Source of the DNA: JAGRKR01 sp041397725
Lineage (GTDB): Bacteria; Pseudomonadota; Alphaproteobacteria; Rhizobiales; Hyphomicrobiaceae
Direction: 5' to 3'
DNA length: 64,000 nucleotides
Assembly (NCBI GenBank): GCA_041397725.1
Contig: JAWKVZ010000002.1
Location: 471,581 to 535,580 of the forward strand
Shown in pieces: positions 43,369 through 53,858 of the stretch. How positions within the stretch are numbered: the first letter of the stretch is position 1; each line of letters starts with the position of its first letter. The notes under the pieces were generated by a model, which saw nothing but the letters and a program-made list of their open reading frames with translations, did no database searches and was not told the DNA's origin. The position numbers were made by a program, and so were the translations under genes.

Positions 43369-45033
43369 ATGAATTTCGTCGGGGCGGGGGTCGCGTCGGT
43401 CGCGGCCAGCCTCGACATAGACGTGCCCCCTGGCTCGTTCGGGTCGGGATTCGAGCTCATGCGCAGGCTCGCGCAGGCGTCGCCGGGCGATGTCGCGTCG
43501 CTGGTGCAGCGCGTGACGGAGGACATCGTCAAGTCCTGGCCGCACCAGCAGATCCCCTTCGCCGTCGTCGCAAATGTCCTGGAAGCCTTGCCGGAGGTCA
43601 TGGACGCGCACCGGCCGTCGTCGAGCACCATCGTCGGCGCCTTGGCCGCCTCGCGCGGGTTGAAGCACGCGAGCGCCAGCGTCAGCGGCGAGCAGGTCAG
43701 CCAGAAGGTCGCCAGCGACATCATTCTCAAGGCACGGCAGGCCCGCACGTTCGCGACGAATGGGCTCAGTGAGCCACTGGCCTTCTTCCTGCTCGATTGC
43801 CTGTACCTGCACGTCCTGAGCGATCGCAAGTTCTTCTACCGGAATCGCCGCCTGATCGAGGAGCATTTCGCGGCGCTGGGAACGGGCCAGGGTGTCCAGC
43901 CCGCCGCGCCGCCGCCGCGCGACCGTCTGGCCGGGATCGACCTCCCGGGGCTCGCGGAAGCCCACGCGGTTCCCGCCGAACTGCTGGAGAAGGCGGCCGC
44001 CGCGCTGGCCGAAACGCCGTGTGCGGAGACGGCCATCGTGCCGAAGCTCGTCGAGAAGGCGCGCGACTTCAAGGAGCTGCTGGCGCAGATCCGCGAGGAG
44101 ATCGGCGGTTCGGCGGGCGCGGTCAAGCTGCGCGAGCAGGCCGCGGAAATGCTCGCCATGTGCGATCTGGCGGAGGCTGACCGGCTGCTCGGACGCGCCG
44201 AAGTGCAGGATCTCACAGGCGCAGGCGACGGTACGCCGATGCCGGTGCGCCAGCGCAGCGCCTCGCACACCCGCACGCTCAGGGGGCGCATCGAGGAGCT
44301 GGTGTGCCACTATCGTCTTGCCGCGGCGCACTATGCCGTCGCCGTGCGCTGCCTGCCGGCCAACGACCGCGAGGCGCGCTGGCTGGGGCAGATGCGACAA
44401 GCACGGGCTCTCGTGCGCCAATCGGAGGAGATTGGCGACACGGCGGCGCTCGAGGAGGCGACGCAGATCTACGGTGAAGCGGCGCTGCAGCAACCGCGCG
44501 CCGTCGCGCCCAAGCAGTGGGCGGCCACCGAATTGAGCCGCGCCAACGCGCTGCTGATGCTCGGCCGTCAGCTCGCTGACCCCGAGCGTATAAAGCAGGC
44601 GCTGCGCCACTTCACGGGCGTGCTCGAGATCTGCACCATGGCGGAGGCCCCCGAGGATTGGGCCATGGCCAATCTGAACCTGGCCGAGGCGCTGCGCCAG
44701 TTGTCGGATCTGACGGGCCGGCACGATCTGCTGGAGCAGGCGGCAACGTCCCTCAGGGCGGCGATGAAGGCCTTCGACCGGGGGACGCGGCCCTATGAGT
44801 GGGCCACCACGCGCTCGCGTCTCGGCGACGTGCTCTGGGCGCGCGGGCTTGCGCTCGCCGATCCGCAGCTCGTCGCAGAGGCGATCGATGCCAAGACGGC
44901 CGCTCTCGACGAGCTCGATGCGCTCGATCGCCAGGACGAGGCGGCGCTGCTGCGCGGCGAGCTCGAGCGCATGCAACACGACGCCGAGCGCCTGACGCCC
45001 GTCGAGCCACCCGATCAGGCCGAGAGCGCCTGA
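43369..45033 (+). CDS. TPR-like repeat protein with uncharacterised N-terminal domain
   Basis: A 554-residue soluble protein. Residues 1-170 form an unrecognised, mostly helical domain (PPGSFGSGFELMRRLAQAS, then DIVKSWPHQQIPFAVVANVLE). A linker with PAAPPPRDRLAGIDLPG follows; residues 230-545 are helical repeats of about 55 residues, the clearest in the segments EATQIYGEAALQ, QALRHFTGVLEICT, QAATSLRAAMKAF and EAIDAKTAALDEL. The last three look like degenerate TPRs. I chose the ATG with GGAAG eight bases upstream; TTG 43354 and GTG 43360 are in frame. No neighbour explains its role. Confidence 0.75.
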   Translation: MNFVGAGVASVAASLDIDVPPGSFGSGFELMRRLAQASPGDVASLVQRVTEDIVKSWPHQQIPFAVVANVLEALPEVMDAHRPSSSTIVGALAASRGLKHASASVSGEQVSQKVASDIILKARQARTFATNGLSEPLAFFLLDCLYLHVLSDRKFFYRNRRLIEEHFAALGTGQGVQPAAPPPRDRLAGIDLPGLAEAHAVPAELLEKAAAALAETPCAETAIVPKLVEKARDFKELLAQIREEIGGSAGAVKLREQAAEMLAMCDLAEADRLLGRAEVQDLTGAGDGTPMPVRQRSASHTRTLRGRIEELVCHYRLAAAHYAVAVRCLPANDREARWLGQMRQARALVRQSEEIGDTAALEEATQIYGEAALQQPRAVAPKQWAATELSRANALLMLGRQLADPERIKQALRHFTGVLEICTMAEAPEDWAMANLNLAEALRQLSDLTGRHDLLEQAATSLRAAMKAFDRGTRPYEWATTRSRLGDVLWARGLALADPQLVAEAIDAKTAALDELDALDRQDEAALLRGELERMQHDAERLTPVEPPDQAESA

Positions 45034-45308
45034 AGCGCTAGGTGGGTTGGATCGCCCGCGAGGCCTACTTCCCCGGTTGACGGCGGTGTGGATGCGGTGT
45101 CTACAATCGGTGAACCCGTCGCTCCAGGCTCCGGCTTTTGCCGGCTGCCCGGAGCAATCCGTCGAGCCCGTCCGGACAGCTCCGGTTCGTCCCCGTCGCA
45201 CACACCAGCTATCGCCTGTGCGACACCGGCCAATGGGTCGGCGGGGTCGGCCGCCGAGCGCTCGGATGCCGCCCGCGCCGGCCGGCGCGCCAATTGTTCG
45301 AGGACAGT

Positions 45309-46496
45309 ATGCCGTTTGAACCCGCCAGCGACATTCTTTCGCCCTATACCGTGCTCGACCTGACCCGCGTGCGCTCGGGTCCGACCTGCGTGCGCCAGCT
45401 CGCCGACTGGGGCGCCAACGTCATCAAGATCGAGGAGCCGGCGACCGATACCAAGGGTGGGCTCGGCGGTCCGCGCTCCGGCCCCGACTTCCAGAACCTG
45501 CATCGCAACAAGCGGGCGATCACGCTCAATCTCAAGGCGCCGGAGGGCGTCGAGCTGTTCAAGAAGCTCGCCGCCAAGGCCGACGTCATCGTCGAGAACT
45601 ACCGGCCGGACGTGAAGAAGCGGCTCGGCATCGACTACGACACGATCGCGGCGATCAATCCCCGCATCGTCTATGCCTCGATCTCTGGTTTCGGGCAGGA
45701 CGGCCCATACCGCGACCGGCCGGGCTTCGACCAGATCGCCCAGGGCATGGGCGGGCTCATGTCCATCACCGGCGAGCCGGGCCGCGGGCCGATGCGCGTC
45801 GGCATCCCCATCGCCGACCTGACCTCCGGCATCTTCGCCTCCCAGGGCGTGCTGCTGGCGCTGCTCGAGCGCGAACGCTCCGGCAAGGGGCAGTGGATCA
45901 AGACCTCGCTCCTGCAGGCGCAGGTGTTCATGCTCGACTTCCAGGCCGCCCGCTGGCTCATGAACCAGGAGGTGCCGGGACAGGCCGGCAACAATCACCC
46001 CACGTCGATTCCGACCGGCGTCTACGAGACCAGCGACGGCTACATCAACATCGCCTCGGCCGGTCAGGCCATGTGGCTGAAGTTCAAGGATCTTCTGGCC
46101 GATCCAGCCCTCGACGATCCTGATTTCGCCGAGCCGGCCAGCCGTTCCAAGCATCGTGATCGCCTCAACGCGCTGCTCAACCAGCACACGCGCAAGCGTA
46201 CTGGCGCGGAGTGGATCGAGTTGCTGAACAAGACGGGTATTCCCTGCGGTGAGATCAATACCATCGACAAGGTTTTCGCGTCGCCGCAGGTGCAGCACCT
46301 GGGCATGGCCCGCGATTTCGTCTCGCAGGAGCGCGGGGCGAGCCAGATCGTCGGCCAGCCCATCGAGATGAGCCGCTCGAAGAGCGCCATCCGCCGGCCG
46401 CCGCCGAAACTCGGACAGCACACCGACGAGGTACTCGGCGAGATCGGTCTGTCGGCCGGCGAGATCGCCGCGCTCAAGGACAAAGGCATCGTTTAG
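45309..46496 (+). CDS. CaiB/BaiF family CoA-transferase (class III), copy 1
   Basis: A 395-residue class III CoA-transferase. The predicted covalent-intermediate aspartate is Asp170 in GIPIADLTSG; LDLTRVRSGPTCVRQLADWG and the GFGQDGPYRDRPGFD block are typical. It moves CoA from one acyl group to another in the cytoplasm; the acyl partners are unknown. The start has GAGGA six bases upstream. An enoyl-CoA hydratase gene follows after 25 bases, so the pair likely activates and hydrates an organic acid. Confidence 0.9.
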   Translation: MPFEPASDILSPYTVLDLTRVRSGPTCVRQLADWGANVIKIEEPATDTKGGLGGPRSGPDFQNLHRNKRAITLNLKAPEGVELFKKLAAKADVIVENYRPDVKKRLGIDYDTIAAINPRIVYASISGFGQDGPYRDRPGFDQIAQGMGGLMSITGEPGRGPMRVGIPIADLTSGIFASQGVLLALLERERSGKGQWIKTSLLQAQVFMLDFQAARWLMNQEVPGQAGNNHPTSIPTGVYETSDGYINIASAGQAMWLKFKDLLADPALDDPDFAEPASRSKHRDRLNALLNQHTRKRTGAEWIELLNKTGIPCGEINTIDKVFASPQVQHLGMARDFVSQERGASQIVGQPIEMSRSKSAIRRPPPKLGQHTDEVLGEIGLSAGEIAALKDKGIV

Positions 46497-46521
46497 ATAC
46501 GGGATCAGGGAGAATCGGCAC

Positions 46522-47310
46522 ATGAGCGAAGACAAGGTCATTGCCAAGCGCGACGGCGCGGTCGGGCATGTCATCTTCAACAACCCAGCCAAGCGCAACG
46601 CCGTCTCGCTCGACATGTGGCAGCGCTTCGACGAGATTCTGACGGAATTCGCGGCCGATACCTCGATCCGCGCGCTGGTCGTCAGCGGCGCTGGCGGCAA
46701 GGCCTTCGTCGCCGGTGCGGACATCTCGAAGTTCGAGAGCGAGCGCGCCAGCAAGGAGGCCGTCGAGCGCTACGGCAAGATCTCGGCCTCCGCCTACTCC
46801 AAGATCTTCAATTTCCCGAAGCCGACGATCGCCAAGATCAACGGCTACTGCGTCGGCGGCGGCATGGCGCTGGCGGTCTGCTGCGACCTGCGCTTCGCGG
46901 AGGATGGCGCCAAGTTCGCAATTCCCGCCGCCAAGCTCGGTCTCGGTTATGGCTATCCCGGCATCTACCGTCTGGCGGAGCTGGTCGGGGTCTCGCGCGC
47001 GATGGAGATTTTCTACACCGCGCGCATGTTCTCGGCACAGGAGGCCTATGACATGGGCTTCCTCAATCGCGTCGTGCCGGTGGCCGACCTCGACAAGGTC
47101 GTCGGCGAGACGACCGAAATGATCGCCGGCAACGCGCCGCTGACGATCGCCGCGGTAAAGGCCATCGCCCGCGAGATCGGCAAGCCCAACGCCGAGCGGG
47201 ATTTCGGCAAGCTGGACAAGATGGTGGCCGCCTGTTTCGCCAGCAACGACTACGTCGAGGGCCGGCGCGCCTTCATGGAGAAGCGCAAGCCGAAATTCAC
47301 CGGCACCTGA
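46522..47310 (+). CDS. enoyl-CoA hydratase/isomerase family protein
   Basis: A 262-residue crotonase-fold enzyme. The oxyanion-hole segments are GGKAFVAGADISKF and NGYCVGGGMALAVCCDLRF; the usual second catalytic glutamate position falls in LGLGYGYPGIYRL, which lacks a clear glutamate, so hydratase activity is less certain than membership of the superfamily. AGGGAGA precedes the start. It lies in one transcription unit with the CoA-transferase upstream. Confidence 0.88.
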   Translation: MSEDKVIAKRDGAVGHVIFNNPAKRNAVSLDMWQRFDEILTEFAADTSIRALVVSGAGGKAFVAGADISKFESERASKEAVERYGKISASAYSKIFNFPKPTIAKINGYCVGGGMALAVCCDLRFAEDGAKFAIPAAKLGLGYGYPGIYRLAELVGVSRAMEIFYTARMFSAQEAYDMGFLNRVVPVADLDKVVGETTEMIAGNAPLTIAAVKAIAREIGKPNAERDFGKLDKMVAACFASNDYVEGRRAFMEKRKPKFTGT

Positions 47311-47572
47311 TCGGGCGCACGGTCGGATCAGCACGTTCGCCGGGGCTGCGACGGCACGTCCGCGTGGTGGTCGCAGACTTGCCACGAGATGGCGGCAAGA
47401 TATCCACATGCGTTGGCGCGGGCACGCCGCGGCGACGCTTCGAGGTGTATCTGTTGTGAGCGCCGCCGGCTCGCCTCGCCCGCTGTTGCCGGCATGGGCG
47501 GGCGCTGTGCTGGCGCGTCGCATGCAGGCGGGTGAATTCGGGCGCGAGAGAGCGAAAAGGGGCGGGCGTTAC

Positions 47573-48532
47573 ATGGGCCAGACCGTCGCCATCATGAACA
47601 CCAAGGGCGGTGTCGGGAAATCGACGATCGTGCTGGCCTTGGCGGAGACGCTGTCGCTCGAACACGGGAAGAACGTGCTCGTGATCGACTCCGACGCCCA
47701 GGCCAGCGTCAGCCACATGCTCATGACAGCGAAGACGCTCACCGACCTGCAGCAGCAGGGGCTGACCATCGTCGATTATCTCGTCGCGACGGTTCTCGAA
47801 GACAAGAGCCTGCGCTGGCAGGACTTCGTGGTCGGCGGCGTCTCGGACGTCGACGACGCCCGCTCGGTCTACCTCATCGCCAGCGACATGCAACTCACGC
47901 TGTTCGAGCGCGAGGTGTCGAAGGGCAGCCACCACACCAAGCTGCGCCGCACCATCTCCGCGCTGCTCGACGAGATTCGCCCCGTGTTCGACGTGGTGCT
48001 CATCGATTGTCCGCCGGGGCTCTCGGTCCTGACCGAGTCCTGGCTGCGTGAAGCGGATTTCCACATCACGCCGACCAAGGCCGATTTCATCTCGACCTGC
48101 GGATTGGACGTCTTCCGCCGCTTCAAGATGCTCAATCCGGAGATGGGCTTTGCGCACAATCTCGGCGTCGTCGTGAACATGAAGGACAAGTTCTCGCTGT
48201 CGGAGGAGGAGGAGCATCGCCGGCTGCTCGCAGATCCCGAGCATTCGTGCTTCGCGCAGTCCATCCCGCGCGTGCACGCCCTCCAGCACGCCGCCTACTA
48301 CATGGCGGGGACACGCTCCTACGCTGCGAAGTATCCCGGCGAGGCCGGTCAGTCCATCCGCGCGCTCGTGGCCGAGGTGCTGGTCCGCATGGAGGCCGCC
48401 GCCCCCGCACGTGCTGCGGCGAAAGCCGCGACGAGGACGGTGAGCCCGTCACCCCCGGCAGGCGAGGCGAAGCCGTCGACGGCGCCGGTCCCCGACGAGG
48501 CCGCCACGGCAAAACCGGCGGTCGCCGGATGA
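47573..48532 (+). CDS. ParA-type ATPase, orphan
   Basis: A 319-residue MinD/ParA ATPase. The deviant Walker A motif is KGGVGKST at residues 11-18, Walker A' DSDAQAS follows at about 42, and the switch region holds LIDCPPGLSVLTE. ParA ATPases position DNA or protein cargo. No parB or centromere-like repeats are nearby, so cargo is unknown. The C-terminal 45 residues are Ala/Pro-rich and probably disordered. The ATG chosen gives the family N-terminus MGQTVAIMNTKGG with AAGGGG upstream; the frame extends further upstream. Confidence 0.87.
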   Translation: MGQTVAIMNTKGGVGKSTIVLALAETLSLEHGKNVLVIDSDAQASVSHMLMTAKTLTDLQQQGLTIVDYLVATVLEDKSLRWQDFVVGGVSDVDDARSVYLIASDMQLTLFEREVSKGSHHTKLRRTISALLDEIRPVFDVVLIDCPPGLSVLTESWLREADFHITPTKADFISTCGLDVFRRFKMLNPEMGFAHNLGVVVNMKDKFSLSEEEEHRRLLADPEHSCFAQSIPRVHALQHAAYYMAGTRSYAAKYPGEAGQSIRALVAEVLVRMEAAAPARAAAKAATRTVSPSPPAGEAKPSTAPVPDEAATAKPAVAG

Positions 48533-48564
48533 GCCCCCGCGGAGCGGAGCCGGGAGAGCGGCCG

Positions 48565-49107
48565 ATGCACGCCACGGCCGGGCGCGGCTATTTTGCCATC
48601 GGGGTCGAGCGCATCTCCAAGCAGCTCAACCTCGGTAATCTCGTGCGCTCGGCGCATGGCTTCGGCGCGAGCTTCGTGTTCACGATCGGCGCCCACTACA
48701 AGGCGGTCGAGGCCCGGGCGGATACCTCCAAGGCGACGAGCCACGTACCGCTCTACCACTGGCAGAGCGTCTCCGAGCTGGCATTGCCGGTGGGCTGCCG
48801 TCTGGTAGGGGTCGAACTGCTCGACGAGGCCATCGATCTGCCGAGCTTCCGTCATCCGTTGAAAGCGGCTTACGTGCTCGGTCCCGAGCGCGGTTCGCTC
48901 TCCCCGGAGCTGGTCGCGCGCTGCGACTACGTCGTGAAGATTCCAACGGCTTTCTGCGTCAACGTGGCCATGGCCGGCGCCATCGTCATGTATGATCGCG
49001 TACGGTGCCTCGGTCGATATCCCGAGCGGCCGGTCGGGGAGGGCGGCCCCTCCGAGGTCGGTCGTGGCGCAGGTCTGCCGCGGGCGCGTGGGGCGGGCTC
49101 CCGTTGA
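48565..49107 (+). CDS. SpoU/TrmH-type RNA methyltransferase
   Basis: A 180-residue SPOUT methyltransferase. It carries the three knot motifs: NLGNLVRSAHGFGASFVFTIG, then YVLGPERGSLSPEL, then IPTAFCVNVAMAGAIVMYDR. It methylates ribose in tRNA or rRNA; the target is unknown. I chose the ATG of MHATAGRGYF, with GGGAG nine bases upstream; the ATG at 48529, overlapping the parA stop, would add 12 residues. Either way it follows parA closely in the same transcript. The C-terminal 30 residues are Gly/Arg-rich. Confidence 0.85.
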   Translation: MHATAGRGYFAIGVERISKQLNLGNLVRSAHGFGASFVFTIGAHYKAVEARADTSKATSHVPLYHWQSVSELALPVGCRLVGVELLDEAIDLPSFRHPLKAAYVLGPERGSLSPELVARCDYVVKIPTAFCVNVAMAGAIVMYDRVRCLGRYPERPVGEGGPSEVGRGAGLPRARGAGSR

Positions 49108-49166
49108 CCGGGGCTGCCTGCCGCGGGGTGCCGCCATTCGATGCAAGGCCTCGAAGGAGGATGTCC

Positions 49167-49691
49167 ATGAGCCCGACAAGATGTCTGGCAGCAGGTGTGC
49201 TGACGGTCCTTCTCGCCACCGCGGCGGTCTGGCAGGCCGCGGCGGCGCCTTCGGAGGTGATCGGCCGCTTCTCCGACTGGATCGCGCTTCGCCACAAGGC
49301 CGGCGGTCAGGTCTTCTGCTTCGCGATGTCGAAGCCGACTGCCATGGAACCGGCGGGGGTCAAGCGGGGCGTTCCGCACATCTATGTCTCCGCCTGGCCG
49401 AAGGACGGCATCCGCACCGAGTTCAGCGTCAAGGGTGGCTACCGCTTCAAGAAGAATACGGCGGTGCAGGTCACCATCGGCACGGCCACGTTCCAGCTCT
49501 TTGCCCGTAACGATCGCGCCTTCGTGCGCAACCCGACGGAGGAGTTGAAGCTGATCGAGGCCATGAAGAAGGGCAGCCGCATGACCGTGAAGGGCGTGTC
49601 GGAGCAGGGCACCGGCACGACGGACAGCTATTCCCTGATCGGACTGAGCCAGGCCCTGCAGGAGCTCGCCAGCGGCTGCCGCAAGACCTGA
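49167..49691 (+). CDS. IalB-family (invasion-associated locus B) secreted protein
   Basis: A 174-residue protein with an N-terminal signal peptide (residues 1 to about 25, ending QAAAAP) and one IalB domain: RFSDWIALRHKAGGQVFCFAM at its start, an IYVSAWPKDG strand pair, and a C-terminal GLSQALQELASGCRK. Two cysteines may pair in the periplasm. IalB of Bartonella is linked to red-cell entry, but homologues are widespread in free-living alphaproteobacteria and their role is unknown. AGGAGG six bases upstream decides the start over the ATG two codons earlier. Confidence 0.85.
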   Translation: MSPTRCLAAGVLTVLLATAAVWQAAAAPSEVIGRFSDWIALRHKAGGQVFCFAMSKPTAMEPAGVKRGVPHIYVSAWPKDGIRTEFSVKGGYRFKKNTAVQVTIGTATFQLFARNDRAFVRNPTEELKLIEAMKKGSRMTVKGVSEQGTGTTDSYSLIGLSQALQELASGCRKT

Positions 49692-49757
49692 ACGCTGTTG
49701 CGCGACGAGCTTTGCACCGGCCGGGCGGGCGGGGTAAAGAGAGGGCAGACGCAACCG

Positions 49758-50992
<1,235 letters not shown>

Positions 50993-50996
<4 letters not shown>

Positions 50997-51418
50997 TCGC
51001 GCGCGCGATCGGGCGGTTGATCTGGGTGCCGGTGTCCTTCGTGCTGGCGGTGGCGGCGGGAGGATTCGTGCTTTTCACGCTGGGCACGGAGCGCTTGACG
51101 CACGCCATGCGTGGCCGTGGCGCCGATGCAGACCTTCTTTCGGCGCTGTTCGATCTCTTCCGCCAGGGCGAGCATCTCGTGTCGACGGTGACGGTGGTGC
51201 CAGCCGTGCTGCTGGTGATCATCGGCGAGGTCGCCCGCATCCGCTCGTCCGTCTACTACGTGGTCGGCGGCGGTATCGCTGCCGCGGCCGTGCCCTTTCT
51301 CGGGCGGCTCTCGCAAGGCGGGCTGAGCTTGACGACCGATGCCGTGTGGCAGGTCTTCGCGACAGCGGGCTTTGCCGCTGGTCTCGTCTACTGGGCGCTT
51401 GCCGGGCGCAAGGCGTAG
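50993..51418 (+). CDS. small membrane protein, related to the next gene
   Basis: A 141-residue protein with four predicted transmembrane helices, ending GFAAGLVYWALAGRKA. The GTG start overlaps the rlmN stop (GTGA), so it is translationally coupled. It shares its helix order and its ending with the protein encoded 107 bases downstream, including a YY(V/L)(V/L)G helix after a short basic loop. No known family is recognised and no function can be inferred from rlmN coupling. Confidence 0.68.
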
Positions 51419-51524
51419 CCGCGGGCCATCGTCACGACAGCGTAGGATGACGTGCTTTTTGCGTGGATAGGCTGTAGGTTAGGGTCCCATCGTCAGTGGG
51501 CATCTTCATCGGAGCGGTGCGGGG

Positions 51525-52253
51525 ATGGCAGGTCGAGTGATACGCATTCTGTTCGGGTTCGTGATCGCCTGTCTGGCCGCAGGTCTGATGCTTTCGCTAT
51601 TTTTCATGAGCCCGGGCTCGTTCATCGGCGTCGGCTCGGAAGTCGTGCTCGAGCGGCTCGGCAATGCCGCAGTGCTGGCGTTGGCCGCCGCCACCGTGAT
51701 CGCACCGTTCTCCGCGCCGCTGGCGATCGTGGCCATTGCGGTGGCCGAGTGGCGACGGCTGCGGCAGCCCGGCTATTACCTGCTGGTGGGGCTGGCTATC
51801 GCCGCGATCGGCTTCATCGTGCAGCAGAGCGGCGAGATTTCCGGCCAGCCGACGATCGTCAACGCCTATGCGGGCGGCGCCTTCGTCGCCACCGGCATTG
51901 CGGCCGGCTTCGCCTACTGGCTGTTCGCGGGGCGGCGCGCGGGCGGTGGCGTGCGACCGGTCGAGATCGTGACGCCAGTCGCGCGGTCGTCGTCTCCGTC
52001 GTCCGGACCGGGCGAGGTGAAGGCGGCCTATGAGAAGCTGAAGTCTGCGGCAGCCCGGCCGGCGCCGTCGCGGAGCGAAGTAGCGAAGCCTGAGGCCGGC
52101 AAACCCGAACCGGGCAAGGCCGCTCCTGCAAAGGTCGAGGCCCCGAAGCCGAGCGAGCCCGCGAAGCCGGACAGCAAGCCCACGACGGACGGCGGCGAGA
52201 GCAAGCCGGCCGCAAGCGGCCCGACCACCGTGCCAAAGGTCCCTCGCTCCTGA
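51525..52253 (+). CDS. membrane protein with Lys/Pro/Ala-rich tail
   Basis: A 242-residue protein. Residues 1-140 hold four transmembrane helices and end GIAAGFAYWLFAGRRAG, closely matching the end of the preceding 141-residue protein. Residues 150-242 are a hydrophilic tail with repeated Lys-Pro and Ala-Pro pairs (AKPEAGKPEPGKAAPAK), likely disordered and perhaps cell-wall or cytoplasm facing. It appears to be a tandem duplicate that gained a tail. Function unknown. A palindromic terminator follows. Confidence 0.7.
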   Translation: MAGRVIRILFGFVIACLAAGLMLSLFFMSPGSFIGVGSEVVLERLGNAAVLALAAATVIAPFSAPLAIVAIAVAEWRRLRQPGYYLLVGLAIAAIGFIVQQSGEISGQPTIVNAYAGGAFVATGIAAGFAYWLFAGRRAGGGVRPVEIVTPVARSSSPSSGPGEVKAAYEKLKSAAARPAPSRSEVAKPEAGKPEPGKAAPAKVEAPKPSEPAKPDSKPTTDGGESKPAASGPTTVPKVPRS

Positions 52254-52279
52254 GCGAGGCCCCCTGCACCGACAAACGC

Positions 52280-52295
52280 GGGCGGACGTCCGCCC
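52280..52295. terminator. palindromic terminator candidate
   Basis: GGGCGGAC-GTCCGCCC is a perfect sixteen-base palindrome followed by TTGCT, in the 112-base gap between convergent genes. As a hairpin it would need a few central bases unpaired. Confidence 0.45.
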
Positions 52296-52365
52296 TTGCT
52301 CGCCCCGCAGAGGTGGCGGGTGGCTATGCCTCAGGGGCTGCCGGATACCTGCCTCGGCAGCAGCC

Positions 52366-53586
52366 TCACGGCAGCGTAACGACGCCCGCTTCCGCCAGCG
52401 CCGCGATCTCGGTCTCCGCGTAGCCGAGATCGCGCAGGATCGCGCTCGAGTGCGCCCCGAGGTCCGGCGCTCCCGATGTCCTGACGGCACGGACGCCGTT
52501 GTAGGAAACGGGGTGGTCCACCAGCTTCAAGTCCGCAATGCCGGTGCTCGTGAACGGGCGGATCATGCCGAGGGCATCGACCTGCGCGTCGTTCACGATG
52601 TGATCGACCCGCTGCACGCGCGAGCAGGGCAGCCCGTCGGCGAGCATGCGCTGCTCCCACTCGACGGCGGGACGCTGCTTCAAGACGGCTTCCAATGCCT
52701 CGTGCAGGGCTTGGCGGTGGGCGACCCGCGACGGGTTGGTGGCAAAGCGCGCATCGTCGAGCAGTGCCGTGGCGCCGATGCAGCGGCAGAGCCTCTGGAA
52801 CAGGCCGTCATTGGCGGCCGCGATCAGGATGGAACCGTCGCCCGTCTCGAAATCCTCATACGGCGCGATGAGAGCATGGCGCGCGCCGCTGGCGGTCGGG
52901 ATGGTGCCGTCCGCGAAATAGCCGGCGATGAAGTAGGACATCCAGGCGAGACCGGTCTCGAGCAGGCTGGTCTCGATGTTCTGCGCCTCGCCGGTCTGAT
53001 CGCGGGCGCGCAGGCCGGCCATGATGCCGAACGCCGCCCAATGTCCCGCGCCCATGTCGATGATCGACGGGCCGGCGCGCACGGGGCCGCGATCCGCTTC
53101 GCCGGTGATGCTCATGACGCCGCTGTAGGCCTGTACGAGCGCATCGAAGCCCGCCCGCTCGCGATAGGGACCGACTGAGCCGAAGGCGCTCAGGGAGCAG
53201 TAGACGACGTCGGGGTTGATGTCCCGGATCTGCTCGAAGGCGAGCCCGCGCTTCGCCAGGCTGCCGCCGCGGAAGGACTGCACGACGACATCGGCCTTGG
53301 CCGCGAGCTTGAGGACCGCCTCGTGCCCGGTCGCATGGTCGATGTCGATCGCGAGGCTCTCCTTGTTGCGATTGACCGCTTCGAAGAGCGCGCTGCGACC
53401 AGTCCAGTCGGGTGGCCGCCAGGCCCTGGTGTCGTCGCCGGCGCCGGGCCGCTCGACCTTGATCACGCGCGCGCCGAGATCGGCAAGGATCATGGTGCAG
53501 TAGGGGCCGGCCAGATTGCGGGTGAGGTCGAGGATCAGGATACCGTCCAGCGGACCTCGCCCGGCCGGCTTGCGCGATGTGCTCAT
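52366..53586 (-). CDS. CaiB/BaiF family CoA-transferase (class III), copy 2
   Basis: A 406-residue class III CoA-transferase with the expected catalytic aspartate at Asp177 in GPSIIDMGAG, an LILDLTRNLAGPYCTMILADLG N-terminal block and a FGSVGPYRERAGFD segment. Substrates are unknown. It differs clearly from the copy at 45.3 kb and has no linked hydratase gene. It is divergent from the sigma-factor module, with the 272-base spacer carrying the module promoter. Confidence 0.9.
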   Translation of the reverse strand: MSTSRKPAGRGPLDGILILDLTRNLAGPYCTMILADLGARVIKVERPGAGDDTRAWRPPDWTGRSALFEAVNRNKESLAIDIDHATGHEAVLKLAAKADVVVQSFRGGSLAKRGLAFEQIRDINPDVVYCSLSAFGSVGPYRERAGFDALVQAYSGVMSITGEADRGPVRAGPSIIDMGAGHWAAFGIMAGLRARDQTGEAQNIETSLLETGLAWMSYFIAGYFADGTIPTASGARHALIAPYEDFETGDGSILIAAANDGLFQRLCRCIGATALLDDARFATNPSRVAHRQALHEALEAVLKQRPAVEWEQRMLADGLPCSRVQRVDHIVNDAQVDALGMIRPFTSTGIADLKLVDHPVSYNGVRAVRTSGAPDLGAHSSAILRDLGYAETEIAALAEAGVVTLP

Positions 53587-53761
53587 GGGGAGGCCTCGGT
53601 CCTTCGTTGCGACATGATCTCGTGGGTTGTTGGTCCTGGCGCGCGGATGTCAGCGCCGACGATACGATGGCGGGAAGGAAAGCCTACAGCAGCCGGACGG
53701 TGCGTTCCAGGCTCCGGCGGAGCTGTCGGGAGCGGTCTTAGGACTTTTTCTGCCCGAGCGA

Positions 53762-53790
53762 TGTCGGCACCGGCGCTGCTGCCGCGTCCT
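53762..53790 (+). promoter_or_regulatory. predicted ECF42 sigma-factor promoter 1
   Basis: TGTCGG (53762-53767) and CGTCCT (53785-53790) separated by 17 bases, 69 bases before the first DGPF gene. The identical pair at the same spacing precedes the VOC gene after the sigma factor. The published ECF42 motif, as I recall it, is TGTCGA with CG(A/T)C, which this fits closely. Confidence 0.65.
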
Positions 53791-53858
53791 TGCATCAGGG
53801 CTGGAGTGGTGATGCCGCCGCGCCGGCGCCCGTCAGCGTCATACGAAGGAGGCTCGAT

